Positions 1 to 10,146 of a DNA stretch of 64,000 nt are shown piece by piece (position 1 is the stretch's first letter; each line of letters begins with the position of its first letter). The DNA lies in the NCBI RefSeq assembly GCF_000737765.1, contig NZ_JPRI01000008.1, forward strand, positions 1 to 64,000. The letters run 5' to 3'. Made by a program: the position numbers and the translations under genes. Source of the DNA: Chryseobacterium vrystaatense. Lineage in GTDB: Bacteria > Bacteroidota > Bacteroidia > Flavobacteriales > Weeksellaceae. The notes under the pieces are model-generated. The model was not told the DNA's origin and did not search any database. It worked only from the letters and a program-made list of their open reading frames with translations.

Positions 1-88
1 TTTATGCATCCGCTTCATCCGCGACAGAGTCGCCTTCTTTGCTTTCCTTAAAACTGGAACATTCTGGAAGTAAAAACTTTGCGTTTAA
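1..88. repeat. Partial copy of a dispersed intergenic repeat
   Basis: The left edge of the window resembles the stretch at about 19905-19998: a short hairpin (GCGACAGAGTCGC), a CTTTGCT run, then an A-rich tract ending in AAAACTTTGCGT. The match is interrupted but keeps the same order of blocks. It is probably an intergenic repeat cut by the window edge. Confidence 0.4.
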
Positions 89-174
89 TAATAAATGCTT
101 TGGTATCTGTAATAGAAGAATTTCATAGACGCAAAGGTTTATGTAAGCCATGCATAATTTAGGAAGTAAAGACA

Positions 175-195
175 GAATCAATCATAGATTGATTC
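175..195. repeat. Perfect 9-bp inverted repeat
   Basis: GAATCAATC and GATTGATTC are separated by ATA. No T tract follows, so it is not an obvious terminator. It lies about 175 bases upstream of the lipoprotein gene and could be an operator or part of the repeat at the left edge. Apart from this, nothing is recognisable in the first 370 bases. Confidence 0.4.
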
Positions 196-370
196 GATTA
201 AGCGTGTGTTTTATTGACGGATTTATGATTTTTTTGAAAAACGGATTTGTCTGGGAACCCGACGAATTTAGCCAGAATTCTGACACTTGGTAATCTGTCA
301 AAACTTCCGTTTCATTTTCACCTATCATTGCATTTTAAAAACAATAATCTTAACGCAAAATTTTAAACTT

Positions 371-1105
371 ATGAGAAAAACCGTCTTTTTAATCCCGCTT
401 CTTTCCCTTACGCTCCTTTTCACATCCTGTGGACAGGAAGATACAAAGATAGAAGTAGGTAAAGAATTCAAAATAGATCAAAATCCTATTACGATCGTCA
501 AGCTGGAGGAAGCAAAAGTCTTGCATTCAGCTAAGGAACAAATGATGAAAATAGCACCAAAAGGAAAAAAATATATCTATCTGGAGGTAAAAAATCCAAA
601 AAATGACATGATTTTTCTCAAAGCTTTTAATAAAGAGAATGAGTTAAAATCAGAAGACGATCTTCACTATTACAGCCATGATATAGATGCAGGATTCAAC
701 GATGCCTATTATCTGGTAGATGAAAACACGGCTATCGATAAAATTGTGATTACAACACCTTCTGAAACGCAATATGTCGTTCTGAAACCGGGCATAACAA
801 AAAGTAAAATCGTTATTCCTGAAGAGGTACAGCATATCGTGGATTCTTATTCTCCGGAAAAGGAAATTGGATTATTACAGGGTTTTGCACCTTATGTGGC
901 TAATGGAAAAAATGTTTTAGACATTGCCAAACAGCAAGGTGAGTATCCGATCAACCGTTTGAGCACTAAGGCAGAACTTACTTATTTTACGGAAGATGGA
1001 AAAAAATATATTTTCACGATTACAGATATTCTGAAACTGCAGTCTAAAGTAACCACATATTGGGAAGGTGGGAAAATAACAGACATAGAAGTAGCAGACC
1101 GGTAA
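371..1105 (+). CDS. Predicted lipoprotein of unknown function
   Basis: The protein has 244 residues from the ATG at 371. An upstream in-frame start at 287 is rejected because the signal peptide begins at 371. The N-terminus is a lipoprotein signal: two basic residues, a hydrophobic stretch, then the lipobox LFTSCG, so the mature protein is lipidated on Cys at about residue 20. The rest is a soluble, Lys/Glu-rich domain with alternating strands (for example KKYIYLEVKNP). I do not recognise a family. It stands alone, with a stem-loop at 1242-1282 downstream. Confidence 0.8.
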   Translation: MRKTVFLIPLLSLTLLFTSCGQEDTKIEVGKEFKIDQNPITIVKLEEAKVLHSAKEQMMKIAPKGKKYIYLEVKNPKNDMIFLKAFNKENELKSEDDLHYYSHDIDAGFNDAYYLVDENTAIDKIVITTPSETQYVVLKPGITKSKIVIPEEVQHIVDSYSPEKEIGLLQGFAPYVANGKNVLDIAKQQGEYPINRLSTKAELTYFTEDGKKYIFTITDILKLQSKVTTYWEGGKITDIEVADR

Positions 1106-1241
1106 TTTGTGAAAATTATAAAAGGGAACGTGTAGCAGGGGGGATTCTGATTACACTGGATTCCTTTCACGAAACAGGCATCGTAACAATGCTCAAAGCG
1201 TGTAAAAACAACACAAATGAAGGGATTTAATGTTCGAGTCT

Positions 1242-1282
1242 CAATCAGTATGTCCGGGTATTCGCACATGCTGATTGTTTTT
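1242..1282 (+). terminator. Stem-loop with T run, possible terminator
   Basis: CAATCAGTATGT pairs with ACATGCTGATTG with one mismatch across a loop of about 12 bases, and the stem runs into TTTTT. The long loop makes it a weak terminator candidate for the lipoprotein gene. Nothing else is recognisable between 1106 and 1469. Confidence 0.4.
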
Positions 1283-1469
1283 AAGAATAGAAAAAAAACA
1301 GAACACATTACTTAAAAACCCATATCGTCCTCTGCTGAAGAAGATACTCTTTGTTTATTTTTTGAGGGGAGGATTATTTATAAAACCATGAAAACTAAAT
1401 CATATCTGTCTCTCTTATGAGCAACAATAGGCTTTAACAGAGCAGGAACTCATCAAAAAAAATAAAATT

Positions 1470-2315
1470 ATGAAATACATTCTTATTTTCGGGGCAATCA
1501 TTGTTTTTCTTGTCATCTATACCGTGTTTTCCGGCAGAAACAGATTGAAAAATGCTCCTGAAAGACTGAGCAAAGCAAAAAAACTTTATGCAGGCGGAGA
1601 TTCAAATGCCGCTTTAAAAGAATTGGGAGAAGCTTTTGTGCTTCCATTTGGAGATAAAATTACACCTGAGTATAAAATCCATTTATTAGGCGTTTTAGAT
1701 CTTTTGAAAGAGATTTTAAACAGTATGAATATTTCAAGCGATCAATTGATTTCTAAATTATATACCCGATTGAGCCAGGCGACAACAACTATTGAGCTTG
1801 AAGAGCATTTGTCTAAACCCGTTCAGGACTTTTTTGAACATACGGAATCAGATGAAAAATTAGTGGTCTTTCTGACAAAAGCAGCAATGTCGGGTGAAAT
1901 TGGGGTTGTGAATACAGATAAAGATTCTGGACCAGTCAGAAATGATAAAACCAATGATTTTGTCAACCGCGCAGGGAAGTTTTTGATGAAAGGGGACAGC
2001 GCCAATGCCATTGCGGTATACGAGGAAGCACTCACCCAAAGTTGGGAACAGCACGATGAAGCCTTTCTGTATGATCAATTGGCATCATGTCACTTAATGA
2101 ATAATGATCTAACAGCAGCCGAAACCCATTACAGAAAAAGCATTAGTTTGGAAGCTTATTTTGCCAATGTCTGGAACTATTGCGACTTTTTGGTGTATCA
2201 TAAGCGAAAAGCAGATGCCGAAGTACATTTGCCTCAGCTTGCCAGATTAATTAAGACAAACTCGGATCAAAAAGAGTACGACAGTTTATTCAAAAAATGG
2301 CATAATTTAGCTTAA
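1470..2315 (+). CDS. Membrane-anchored TPR-repeat protein
   Basis: The protein has 281 residues. Residues 3-21 form one hydrophobic anchor (ILIFGAIIVFLVIYTVF) followed by a basic stretch, so the bulk is probably cytoplasmic. A helical repeat lies at about residues 30-60 (KLYAGGDSNAALKELGEAF), and two clearer tetratricopeptide repeats at about 165-240 (GDSANAIAVYEEAL and NNDLTAAETHYRKSI). TPR arrays are protein-binding scaffolds; the partner cannot be read from context. A strong terminator follows at 2341, shared with the convergent gene. Confidence 0.8.
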   Translation: MKYILIFGAIIVFLVIYTVFSGRNRLKNAPERLSKAKKLYAGGDSNAALKELGEAFVLPFGDKITPEYKIHLLGVLDLLKEILNSMNISSDQLISKLYTRLSQATTTIELEEHLSKPVQDFFEHTESDEKLVVFLTKAAMSGEIGVVNTDKDSGPVRNDKTNDFVNRAGKFLMKGDSANAIAVYEEALTQSWEQHDEAFLYDQLASCHLMNNDLTAAETHYRKSISLEAYFANVWNYCDFLVYHKRKADAEVHLPQLARLIKTNSDQKEYDSLFKKWHNLA

Positions 2316-2340
2316 ATAATTTTGGGCCATTCCATAAAAA

Positions 2341-2374
2341 AAAGCCTTTCAGTTCTGCTGAAAGGCTTTTTTAT
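2341..2374. terminator. Bidirectional terminator between convergent genes
   Basis: AAAGCCTTTCAG and CTGAAAGGCTTT form a perfect 12-bp stem with loop TTCTG. It is flanked by A and T runs, so it can end both the TPR gene on the plus strand and the MG2/plug gene on the minus strand. Confidence 0.9.
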
Positions 2375-2385
2375 GCGGAGATATA

Positions 2386-4785
2386 TTACTTAAAGATTTG
2401 CTGATCATAAAGAAGATTATCGTCTTCATCAAAACTTATGATCAGTACTTTGTATTGTTTTGCGCTGTCATTATTAAAAAATTTAATTCTTGGCGGAACA
2501 TAGTCGCTGTCAAATAAATTTGGATTCCAGTAAAGGGTTTCTCTCGTATCATTTTCAATTTTTACCGCAGAATCATCATCTAGCATTTCAATAAGAAATT
2601 CGGAAGGCTTATCATATCCTTTTACGACAGATGAGTTGTTCTTTTGCATTTCTTTGTTGTTGTTTTTAGACTTCATATTCCCTTTCATCGTATAGATGGC
2701 TATGGCATTACCGACCAATCCTCCTTCTTTAATCACTTTTACCATGGCAATCGTGCTTACAGGAACATTGGCAATCATGGCAGCATCGGTAGGGCTTTCA
2801 TCCAGATACAGCTTAGCCTGCTGGCCGCGGATGGAGGGTACATTGATGCCAGAACTGTTTCTTTGAAACGTTAAACCGGCAGCTTTTCCCTGCAGCCAGT
2901 CCAATATATTATTGGATCCGTTGGTATGCTGGTCTTCATTGACGAAATCAAACACGGTAGAATTCACAGAACTAAACATTCCGCTGGATAGTTGGCTGTC
3001 CAATTCTTCTTTCGGATCTTTCTTTTTTCCTGTTACTTTTACTTCTTCAATCTGTACATCAACATTCTCTGTTTTTTTAATGTTTTTCTGAGTATTGATC
3101 GCTCTGGAAATCGCTGGAGATACGGCTTTCTTGTCACCGGCTTTTACCAATTGATATTTTGTACCCGGGAAATTACCAGTAAATGAGGTGGGATTGACCA
3201 GCGGTTCTATGGTGACGAATAAATTATCAGTACTTGATTCTGTGCTTTTTTCTGAATTTACAAATAACGAAACATCCAACGGTTCATTATAGTTAAGGTT
3301 ATTTAAATAAGCATATCCGTTTTGATCCGTTTGAAATTGGTTGATGACAGGCTCACTATTACCCAGCTTCAATATTAAATTTACCGTGCTGTTGATCACC
3401 AGGGCATTGTTCTTAATAGGTTTTATTTTGTAGGAAAGATATTGCTGAGGTTTAGTTTTGATGGTGGGTACGGATCCGCCAAGTAACGAATTCCAGTCAA
3501 ATCTCTGCCAGTTTTCAGAAATAAGAAGTGCATCCAATGCTTCTGTATTGGCGTTTTTAGAAAAATATTGCGCCGGACTGTCTATTTTTGATGTAAAATC
3601 TCCCGTTAACCAAAGTGCACTCAGAAGATTTTCTTCTTCCGGATTTTGGGTTCCACTGTCATCACTTACCAAAACAGTATAATTTTTAAAATAGGATTCC
3701 GGAGAAAGATCAATGCTGTTGAAAGATCTTGGAGTCAGTTTGATATTCTGACCTATAATTTCTGCTTTCTCAATTTTTAATTGATCGGGTTTTATAAAGC
3801 AAAGTCTTTTGGCAACCAGATTGTCGTCCTCGTCAAAAACGGCTAATTGCAGAATGCAGTTGGATCCATTGCTGATTTTGGTAGGAATAAGACTTGAAGC
3901 CTCGTTGGTTAAATTCTTAATATTGGCTTTGTAGGCAAGGTGGTTGCTGATCGTTCCTACAATTTTATAATTTTGAAGCTGTTGTTTTAAGTTCACGCCT
4001 CTTAAGGTGTATTTAATTCCTTCTTTGGAACTGTAAACTTCTAAATTGAGACCGCTGTCTGCAGCTGCGGGAAGATCTATGGTTTTACTTTTTCCCGCAT
4101 TATCCTGGATGATAACCTGGTATTTTTTTCCTGAAGCAGGTGTTATTTTAAAAGAGGCTACATTTCTGTCAAAAGATTTAAATGTGGTAATAGGTACATT
4201 GGGATTTTGCGTATCTACTACTTTTCCGGTCCAGTTTTCCGGAAGGGAAGTTGTGCTTGATAGTCTTACGGCAAATTTCGAAGGCATACCGTTAATGAAA
4301 GTTCCGCCTTCAGGAGATGCTTTTGCAGACCAGTCAGAACTTTTGGAAATCACCAGTGATTCTGTAGAGTTGGGATTGTAAACAGGAAGAGCTTTCACCA
4401 CCTGAAAATCTTCGTTAAAATTGGTCATGTAAGGAGTATAAGCTCTCACAAAGTAAACCTGTTCAGAGAGATCCTCTTTCAGTTGAAAGTCTCCGCTGCC
4501 TTCACCATTGGTGAGGAGTATCGTTTTCCAGTCTATTAATTTTTTATCAGAATTATACAACTCAACGAATAAAGTAGTAGATACTGCAGAACGGTTGTAT
4601 CCATCAAATACAAAACTTTTAAACCAGATTTTGTCACCGGCTGCATATTGTGATTTATCGGTAAGTAAGTATACTTTTTCCTGCTTATAATTATTCTCAA
4701 GACTGGTAATTGCTTTTTCTAATTTAGTTTGTGCCAGTACAGGTTGTACCATTGAAATAAGCAATACAAAGAATATATTTTTCAT
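2386..4785 (-). CDS. Secreted MG2-domain protein with TonB-plug-like C-terminal region
   Basis: The protein has 799 residues with a Sec signal peptide ending near VLAQ (residue 19). Residues about 35-140 look like an alpha-2-macroglobulin MG2-type beta-sandwich (EKVYLLTDKSQYAAGDKIWFK). The middle is a run of beta-rich modules. At about 590-700 there is a TonB-receptor plug-like segment (EEVKVTGKKK, then SIRGQQAKLYLDE and VIKEGG) but no beta-barrel. This architecture recurs in Bacteroidota envelope proteins of unknown role. The tail is charged and Asn-rich. The gene appears to be a single transcription unit with the shared terminator at 2341. Confidence 0.75.
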   Translation of the reverse strand: MKNIFFVLLISMVQPVLAQTKLEKAITSLENNYKQEKVYLLTDKSQYAAGDKIWFKSFVFDGYNRSAVSTTLFVELYNSDKKLIDWKTILLTNGEGSGDFQLKEDLSEQVYFVRAYTPYMTNFNEDFQVVKALPVYNPNSTESLVISKSSDWSAKASPEGGTFINGMPSKFAVRLSSTTSLPENWTGKVVDTQNPNVPITTFKSFDRNVASFKITPASGKKYQVIIQDNAGKSKTIDLPAAADSGLNLEVYSSKEGIKYTLRGVNLKQQLQNYKIVGTISNHLAYKANIKNLTNEASSLIPTKISNGSNCILQLAVFDEDDNLVAKRLCFIKPDQLKIEKAEIIGQNIKLTPRSFNSIDLSPESYFKNYTVLVSDDSGTQNPEEENLLSALWLTGDFTSKIDSPAQYFSKNANTEALDALLISENWQRFDWNSLLGGSVPTIKTKPQQYLSYKIKPIKNNALVINSTVNLILKLGNSEPVINQFQTDQNGYAYLNNLNYNEPLDVSLFVNSEKSTESSTDNLFVTIEPLVNPTSFTGNFPGTKYQLVKAGDKKAVSPAISRAINTQKNIKKTENVDVQIEEVKVTGKKKDPKEELDSQLSSGMFSSVNSTVFDFVNEDQHTNGSNNILDWLQGKAAGLTFQRNSSGINVPSIRGQQAKLYLDESPTDAAMIANVPVSTIAMVKVIKEGGLVGNAIAIYTMKGNMKSKNNNKEMQKNNSSVVKGYDKPSEFLIEMLDDDSAVKIENDTRETLYWNPNLFDSDYVPPRIKFFNNDSAKQYKVLIISFDEDDNLLYDQQIFK

Positions 4786-5017
4786 AGAAATCTTAGCGCA
4801 TTTTAATTCGGTGCTAATGTAATCATTTAAAAGACTTGGAGAATGGATATTTAGGTTCTTATTTCATAAAAAAGAGCAAAGAAATAACAATACATCAAAG
4901 GGCTTTACAAAAAAATGTTAAGCCCCATGATTTTGTACGATCAATATTGATCATTTAAATTTGAAAAGGCACTGTACCCGCCATTTTACCAAACAGCTGT
5001 TATGTTTTTTTTATTTG

Positions 5018-6064
5018 TTATTTTACATTGATATCATCATACAATTGATCAACTGCTTTTTCTAAAATTTCTCCTGTTTCATTAAAGCTCGTGTTGGTCA
5101 ATATGGATATTCCTATATTTTGTTTAGGATAGATCACCAACCAATTCTGCATTCCATATATTCCTCCGTGATGTCTATAAATTAATTCATTATCTTTTTC
5201 GATGATGTACCAATGATAGCCTTCCCAAAAATCAGAACCTTCTTTATACAGTTTTTTATGAGATTCGCTGACCACAAGATTCGACTTGTCAAGCTGCAGT
5301 TTCATATATTTCACTAAATCCGTAGTCGTTGAGTGCAATCCTGAAATTCCACCCCATAAAGTTCTGTTGAAGTTAGGCATTAACTCGTTTTTATCGTTAT
5401 AGCCTTTTACCAATCTTGTCCTGTCATGATCATTGAGTGTAAACTTCGTTTGGTTCATTGTGTTGGGTTTCAAAACAAATTCAGTGACCAGTTCCTCAAA
5501 GGTTTTCTGATATACTTTTTCAAGTATATATGCTGTCAACTCTGGAGCCGTGTTGGAATAGGAATAGACTTCTCCGGGTTTCGTTTCAATTTTGATTAGT
5601 TTTAATCCTTCAAAAAAAGCCTCTTTATTTTCGCTTTTTATTGGAAAGTTGGGAAATCCACCGGTATGGGTGATGAGGTGTTGGACAGTTATAGGTTCAC
5701 CTTTAAACTCTAAATTGGGATAAGGTTCGTTAAGATAGATTCTGATATCATCATCTAAATTTATTTTTTTATCAAGTACGGCTTTTGCGGCTACATAACC
5801 TGTAAAGGTTTTCGTGACAGAAGCTAATTCATAAAGGGTGGAATCGTTGGGTGTGTTTCCTTTTCCAATCGCTAATTCTCCAAAATGTTTTGTGGTGGAT
5901 GCTCCATCTTTAAGAACTGCAATGGAAACCGAATGAAATCTTTTGTCCTTTAATAACTGAAGAGCATTTTTTGTAATCGCATGTTCAACATTTTGTTTAC
6001 TGATTGGCTGAACACTTTTACACCCAGATAAGGCAAAAAATAAAATAGGGATTAAATATTTCAT
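5018..6064 (-). CDS. Serine hydrolase of the class C beta-lactamase family, lipoprotein
   Basis: The protein has 348 residues. The signal peptide ends in a lipobox (ALSGCKS), so it is probably an envelope lipoprotein. Catalytic motifs of the beta-lactamase/DD-peptidase fold are present: SVTK (SxxK nucleophile, about residue 83-86), YSN (about 170), and HHGG near residue 297 in place of KTG. The family includes peptidases, esterases and D-amino-acid amidases, so the substrate is open. It sits downstream of the AraC-type gene on the same strand with about 155 bases between them, and may be one of its targets. Confidence 0.85.
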   Translation of the reverse strand: MKYLIPILFFALSGCKSVQPISKQNVEHAITKNALQLLKDKRFHSVSIAVLKDGASTTKHFGELAIGKGNTPNDSTLYELASVTKTFTGYVAAKAVLDKKINLDDDIRIYLNEPYPNLEFKGEPITVQHLITHTGGFPNFPIKSENKEAFFEGLKLIKIETKPGEVYSYSNTAPELTAYILEKVYQKTFEELVTEFVLKPNTMNQTKFTLNDHDRTRLVKGYNDKNELMPNFNRTLWGGISGLHSTTTDLVKYMKLQLDKSNLVVSESHKKLYKEGSDFWEGYHWYIIEKDNELIYRHHGGIYGMQNWLVIYPKQNIGISILTNTSFNETGEILEKAVDQLYDDINVK

Positions 6065-6221
6065 AGTTTTTAAGTTTTAATTTGACATTCATACTCTGAT
6101 GCAAATATGCTGTGGAGAATCTTGAAAAAAGTCCATATAAAAAAGTCGGACTCATTTTAATGAATAAAATGAGTCCGATTATCTGCAGTCCAAAGTTCGA
6201 TTATTTACAATTGATTAATTG

Positions 6222-7346
6222 TCAACTGTTTCTGAATACTGTTGGTGTTTGATTCGTATATTTTTTAAATGAAGTATGAAAAGAAGATTTTGAATTGAAA
6301 CCTACTTCATATAAGATTTCCAAAACTGTTATGTCTTTTTTTGTAGAGTCTTTCAGAATCATCATTGCTTTTTTAATACGGTATTCATTCACAAAATCAA
6401 AAAAATGCTGATTGATGTGATGGTTGATTAAAACAGACAATTCACGAACGGGAATTCCCACCTGATGTGCCAGTTCCTGAATGGTCAGGGAAGGATTTAG
6501 AAAGGGTTCTTTTTCAACCATGAAATTTCTAAGCTGTTCGATCTGATTTTTTTTTGTTTCGTCGGTTTTATTTTCAGTTTCCAGAGTTTCAGCAAAATCT
6601 TTTGTCGGTTGTAAGGTAGAATCTATTCTGCGAAAAAGCTCAGGATAGTTGAGTGCCTTTAATATAAACCAACAGGCAGCCAATAAAAAGGAAGTTCCTG
6701 CCAGAATATGCAGCCAAATAAATAGATCGTTGTATGCAGTATATCGTATTATATTTTTAAAAATAATACATACATGGATGAATAAGAAAATAATTGTAAG
6801 CTGAAACAGCCATTTGTATAATAAGGTGTTCGGATTGGTGTAATTTTCAAGATAAATCTTCTTATATTTTTTGAGTATCATGAACACCCCAATGATATAA
6901 AAGAAAAACTGCAGTTCCCCAATGAGTTGATAAAAAAACATTTCAGGGGAGTGCCACATATGGTTAAAGAAGTATTCTTTAGCGGGACCTTCTGCAAGAT
7001 AAAGTCTTGGAACTAAAATTAAATTGCCAACGATGAAAGGGATAAGATGCAGTAAATGCTTTTTCTTTAAGGTGAAATCAGAATAGCAAACGGAATTAAC
7101 GTAAAGATAGAAAGGAGGCATTACTAATAAGTAAGCAGATATTTTGAAAGTTTTCAGATTGTAACTGTCAATAAAAAGGTGCATAAAAAGTCCGCTGATA
7201 TCAATGGCATTAATGATAAGGAAAGCTGCAAATAATCTGTTTTCCAGTTTCCTTTCTGTTTTTACCGTTACTAAGAATACGGCAAGCAGGAGCGAGATAA
7301 AGACGGCAATCGCAGCAATGACTTCCAGAAAACTTAATTTATCCAT
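6222..7346 (-). CDS. Membrane-anchored AraC-family transcription regulator
   Basis: The protein has 374 residues. The first ~235 residues form about seven or eight hydrophobic helices. A short charged linker (residues about 250-275) leads into a C-terminal AraC/XylS double helix-turn-helix (about 280-374; first HTH around LTIQELAHQVGIPVRELSVL, second around LEILYEVGFNSKSSFHTSF). This arrangement is common in Flavobacteriia, where a membrane sensor is fused directly to the DNA-binding domain. Signal and targets are unknown; the neighbouring serine hydrolase gene is an obvious candidate target. Confidence 0.88.
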   Translation of the reverse strand: MDKLSFLEVIAAIAVFISLLLAVFLVTVKTERKLENRLFAAFLIINAIDISGLFMHLFIDSYNLKTFKISAYLLVMPPFYLYVNSVCYSDFTLKKKHLLHLIPFIVGNLILVPRLYLAEGPAKEYFFNHMWHSPEMFFYQLIGELQFFFYIIGVFMILKKYKKIYLENYTNPNTLLYKWLFQLTIIFLFIHVCIIFKNIIRYTAYNDLFIWLHILAGTSFLLAACWFILKALNYPELFRRIDSTLQPTKDFAETLETENKTDETKKNQIEQLRNFMVEKEPFLNPSLTIQELAHQVGIPVRELSVLINHHINQHFFDFVNEYRIKKAMMILKDSTKKDITVLEILYEVGFNSKSSFHTSFKKYTNQTPTVFRNS

Positions 7347-7433
7347 TTAATCTTTTTGTAAAAATAGAATATATCTGATAAATAAAAGTGATTGTCAATA
7401 ATCATTTTCCAGATATGATATCATAATACGAGA

Positions 7434-7607
7434 CTATTTAGATGTTTTTTGCAGATCTTTAGCAGCAGTTATTTTACCTTTTTTGTTTCTTTGAAAACTG
7501 ACTTTCACAGAAAACTTAATTGCTCCTGTAAATCTATCTTTCTCCACTTCTGCTAGTACAAAATCCAGCGCTACCGCATAATTGTATCGTGTGGTTATGA
7601 TAACTTT
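7434..7607 (-). pseudogene. Possible degraded gene remnant in a 700-base gap
   Basis: On the minus strand, a stop-to-stop frame of 57 codons without a start reads as protein-like (for example AVALDFVLAEVEKDR, then GAIKFSVKVSFQRNK). The neighbouring frame just upstream (to about 7680) reads SLSNELFCGIKTFLESYHN, as if one gene had suffered a frameshift. I could not name a family. The rest of 7347-8057 is A+T-rich with nothing recognisable. Confidence 0.25.
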
Positions 7608-8057
7608 CTAAAAACGTTTTGATTCCACAAAACAATTCGTTTGAGAGCGACGGAACCAGACCGGTCCAAATTAAAAAATGAATGATAAATATAAAAGTAG
7701 AGTAGGCAGATTTGGAGATGTACTGTTTCTTAAAATGTTTAACAATACATAAGGGGGCTGTAAATTAAAATGTCAGACAGAGATAATTAATCAATACTTG
7801 GTGATAAAAAATACAGATCGAAAGAATATTTTTATTATTTTTATAAAGTAAACTAATCCATGAAAATATATGAAAATTATTCACGCATAAATATTTATTT
7901 TAATATAATATACTAAAAATTCCTCTTTTTATTTTAATTATATAATAAGCTATGCCCTGTGGCAGGCCTATGTTTTCATGGGCATAATGCCGATGTATAA
8001 TTAAAAATTGATAAGCATAGAATTCATTTATATAAAAACTAAAACCAAATTATTCCT

Positions 8058-9968
8058 ATGGAAACACTACACAAACACACGCATGGCTGTACCCACTGCT
8101 CTTGCAACAATCCTGTTTTGGAAATCCTTAAAGAAGAACTTTTCAGTGCAGAGAATCTAACGAAAATAAACCCCGGTTCCGGAAAAGCAACCCACGAAAA
8201 ACCACAAAATCTGATGATCAGTGGGGGAATTATCCGCCCTATGATTGGAGGCTCAACAGAAACTATTGAATCCATTGGAGTAGCCAATGGAAATGTAGTG
8301 ATAACTGGCAATAAGGGGGATGTAAAAGACTATATGGACAAGAACTATCCGGGATATCAAAAAAGGGAGTTAACCGAAACTCAAACGCTGCTTCCCGGCC
8401 TGATCGAGCCTCATGTTCATATGATTCCTACGGCAATGATGCAGGGCTGGCTGGATGTGAGCCCTTTTGAAGGACAGGATTTGCTGGCTGTATATGATTT
8501 GACTTCTGTGGGATCAATCATCAACGAACATGTTCCTAAAATTCCGGGATTTGTTATTTTGGGAAGAGGACTGGATCCGTCATTAATGCCTTTTGAGGAA
8601 AAAAATGGCAAAAAAGAGTTGATAACAATTGATAATACAGTACTTGACAGTATTAATAATAAGAAACCAATGATGCTGTTAAGTGCTTCTATGCATACGC
8701 TTTATCTTAACACCGAGGCATTAAAGCATGTGTTTGATCATAGCAGTGAGATCAAAGAGCAATATGGCAGCGTTGATAAGTATATCAGTGAGACCAGAGG
8801 TCAGTTACAGGAAGGTTTGCAAATGACACCTGCCTTGAAGGTCGTAAAGCTGCAGATCATTGCTATGAGCATACAGATTAACAGTTATCTTACCCAACTT
8901 TTTAAACTGGCGAATTCAAGAGGAGTTACTTTTATGTATGATGCCGGACTGAACAAAGGATCAGAAATGCTTTTAACCAAATATTTCGAGACCCATACTG
9001 AGTGGGTGAGGACAGGCGGGGCCTATCTTTGTTCCAGCCAGGAAGATGTTGATCAGCTGGATCACTATAAAGAACCCGATCACTATAAACCGGTATACTG
9101 TGGACATATCAAAGTGGTTTCAGACGGTTCGAACCAAGGCTTGACCGGGTATCAGAGTGTTCCATACCTGTGCGATCCTGCAAATAATACTGGGGTTTTT
9201 AATTTTCCACAGGCAGGTATTCCGGCACAAACCATTCCTCCAAGTTATAATACATTAATCAATACGGTGGTAGCCGGCAAAGGCTGGCCGCTAATGGTTC
9301 ATGCCAATGGCGACCAGGCGGTAACATTTGCAATCAATGCTTATCAGCGTACGCTTGCTCAGTATAGAGGCCCCGAACTTCGTAATCGTATTGAGCACTG
9401 CTCACTGCTGACGGCAGATCATATAACTAATATGCTGCAGATGGGGGTGTCACCAAGTTTCCTTATCGGACACGTAGGCTACTGGGGATACGCTTTTAAA
9501 GAAGTGATATTCGGTGAAAAGGCTCAAATGCTGGATCTTTGCGGTTCAACGCTTGCTGCCGGTATGAGAATTACACTTCACAGCGACAATGAGGTAAGCC
9601 CGTTGGGACCTTTGCGAATGATGGAACAGTCCATTACCAGAATAATGGAAAAAAATCCAAAAGATATTGAAGTTTTAAACAGCGCCGAACGTATTACCCC
9701 CGAGCAGGCATTGATTGCGGTTACTTATGATGCGGCATGGCAGTGCTATGCAGATCAATGGGTAGGTTCATTGAATACAGGGCACTTTGCTGATTTTGTT
9801 ATATTGGAACAGGACCCTCTTTCATTAAATACTCCATCCTTACAATACATGAAAATGCGAAACATTCCGGTATTGGAAACATGGGTAGGGGGTATATGTG
9901 TTTATGTGGGAGACAAAAATGGAAAAGCAGTGTCTGAAAAAGATACCATCTTCTCAAATAACTTATAA
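8058..9968 (+). CDS. YtcJ-like metal-dependent amidohydrolase
   Basis: The protein has 636 residues and is a member of the amidohydrolase superfamily (amidohydrolase 3 / YtcJ type). The metal-binding HxH is in LIEPHVHMIPT (about residues 118-122). Later ligands appear as VHANGDQA (about 414), RIEHCSLL (about 446) and LHSDNE (about 510). The N-terminal 20 residues are rich in His and Cys (HKHTHGCTHCSC), which suggests an extra metal-binding tail. No signal peptide is seen, so it is likely cytoplasmic. The substrate is unknown. The gene is monocistronic, with a strong terminator at 10045. Confidence 0.85.
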   Translation: METLHKHTHGCTHCSCNNPVLEILKEELFSAENLTKINPGSGKATHEKPQNLMISGGIIRPMIGGSTETIESIGVANGNVVITGNKGDVKDYMDKNYPGYQKRELTETQTLLPGLIEPHVHMIPTAMMQGWLDVSPFEGQDLLAVYDLTSVGSIINEHVPKIPGFVILGRGLDPSLMPFEEKNGKKELITIDNTVLDSINNKKPMMLLSASMHTLYLNTEALKHVFDHSSEIKEQYGSVDKYISETRGQLQEGLQMTPALKVVKLQIIAMSIQINSYLTQLFKLANSRGVTFMYDAGLNKGSEMLLTKYFETHTEWVRTGGAYLCSSQEDVDQLDHYKEPDHYKPVYCGHIKVVSDGSNQGLTGYQSVPYLCDPANNTGVFNFPQAGIPAQTIPPSYNTLINTVVAGKGWPLMVHANGDQAVTFAINAYQRTLAQYRGPELRNRIEHCSLLTADHITNMLQMGVSPSFLIGHVGYWGYAFKEVIFGEKAQMLDLCGSTLAAGMRITLHSDNEVSPLGPLRMMEQSITRIMEKNPKDIEVLNSAERITPEQALIAVTYDAAWQCYADQWVGSLNTGHFADFVILEQDPLSLNTPSLQYMKMRNIPVLETWVGGICVYVGDKNGKAVSEKDTIFSNNL

Positions 9969-10044
9969 TGGATTCCGAATTTAGTTTCACATAATTCAGC
10001 AGGAATAAAACGCTTTCTGCTAAAGTTGAAAGCATGATGCAGTA

Positions 10045-10079
10045 AAAAGCGGCAAATATCGTAGATATTTGCCGCTTTT
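10045..10079. terminator. Strong bidirectional terminator
   Basis: AAAAGCGGCAAATATC and GATATTTGCCGCTTTT form a perfect 16-bp stem with loop GTA. It lies between the convergent amidohydrolase gene and the LytTR regulator gene and can serve both strands. Confidence 0.9.
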
Positions 10080-10146
10080 GTACGTAAGACAGGATAGTCT
10101 TCAATTACTTTATAGGTAATTGACCATAAAGCTCAGTTGAATACTC

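Noticed and set aside
982..1308. 108-codon minus-strand frame overlapping the lipoprotein gene end
   Set aside because: It is antisense to a real gene and a stem-loop and has no protein character.
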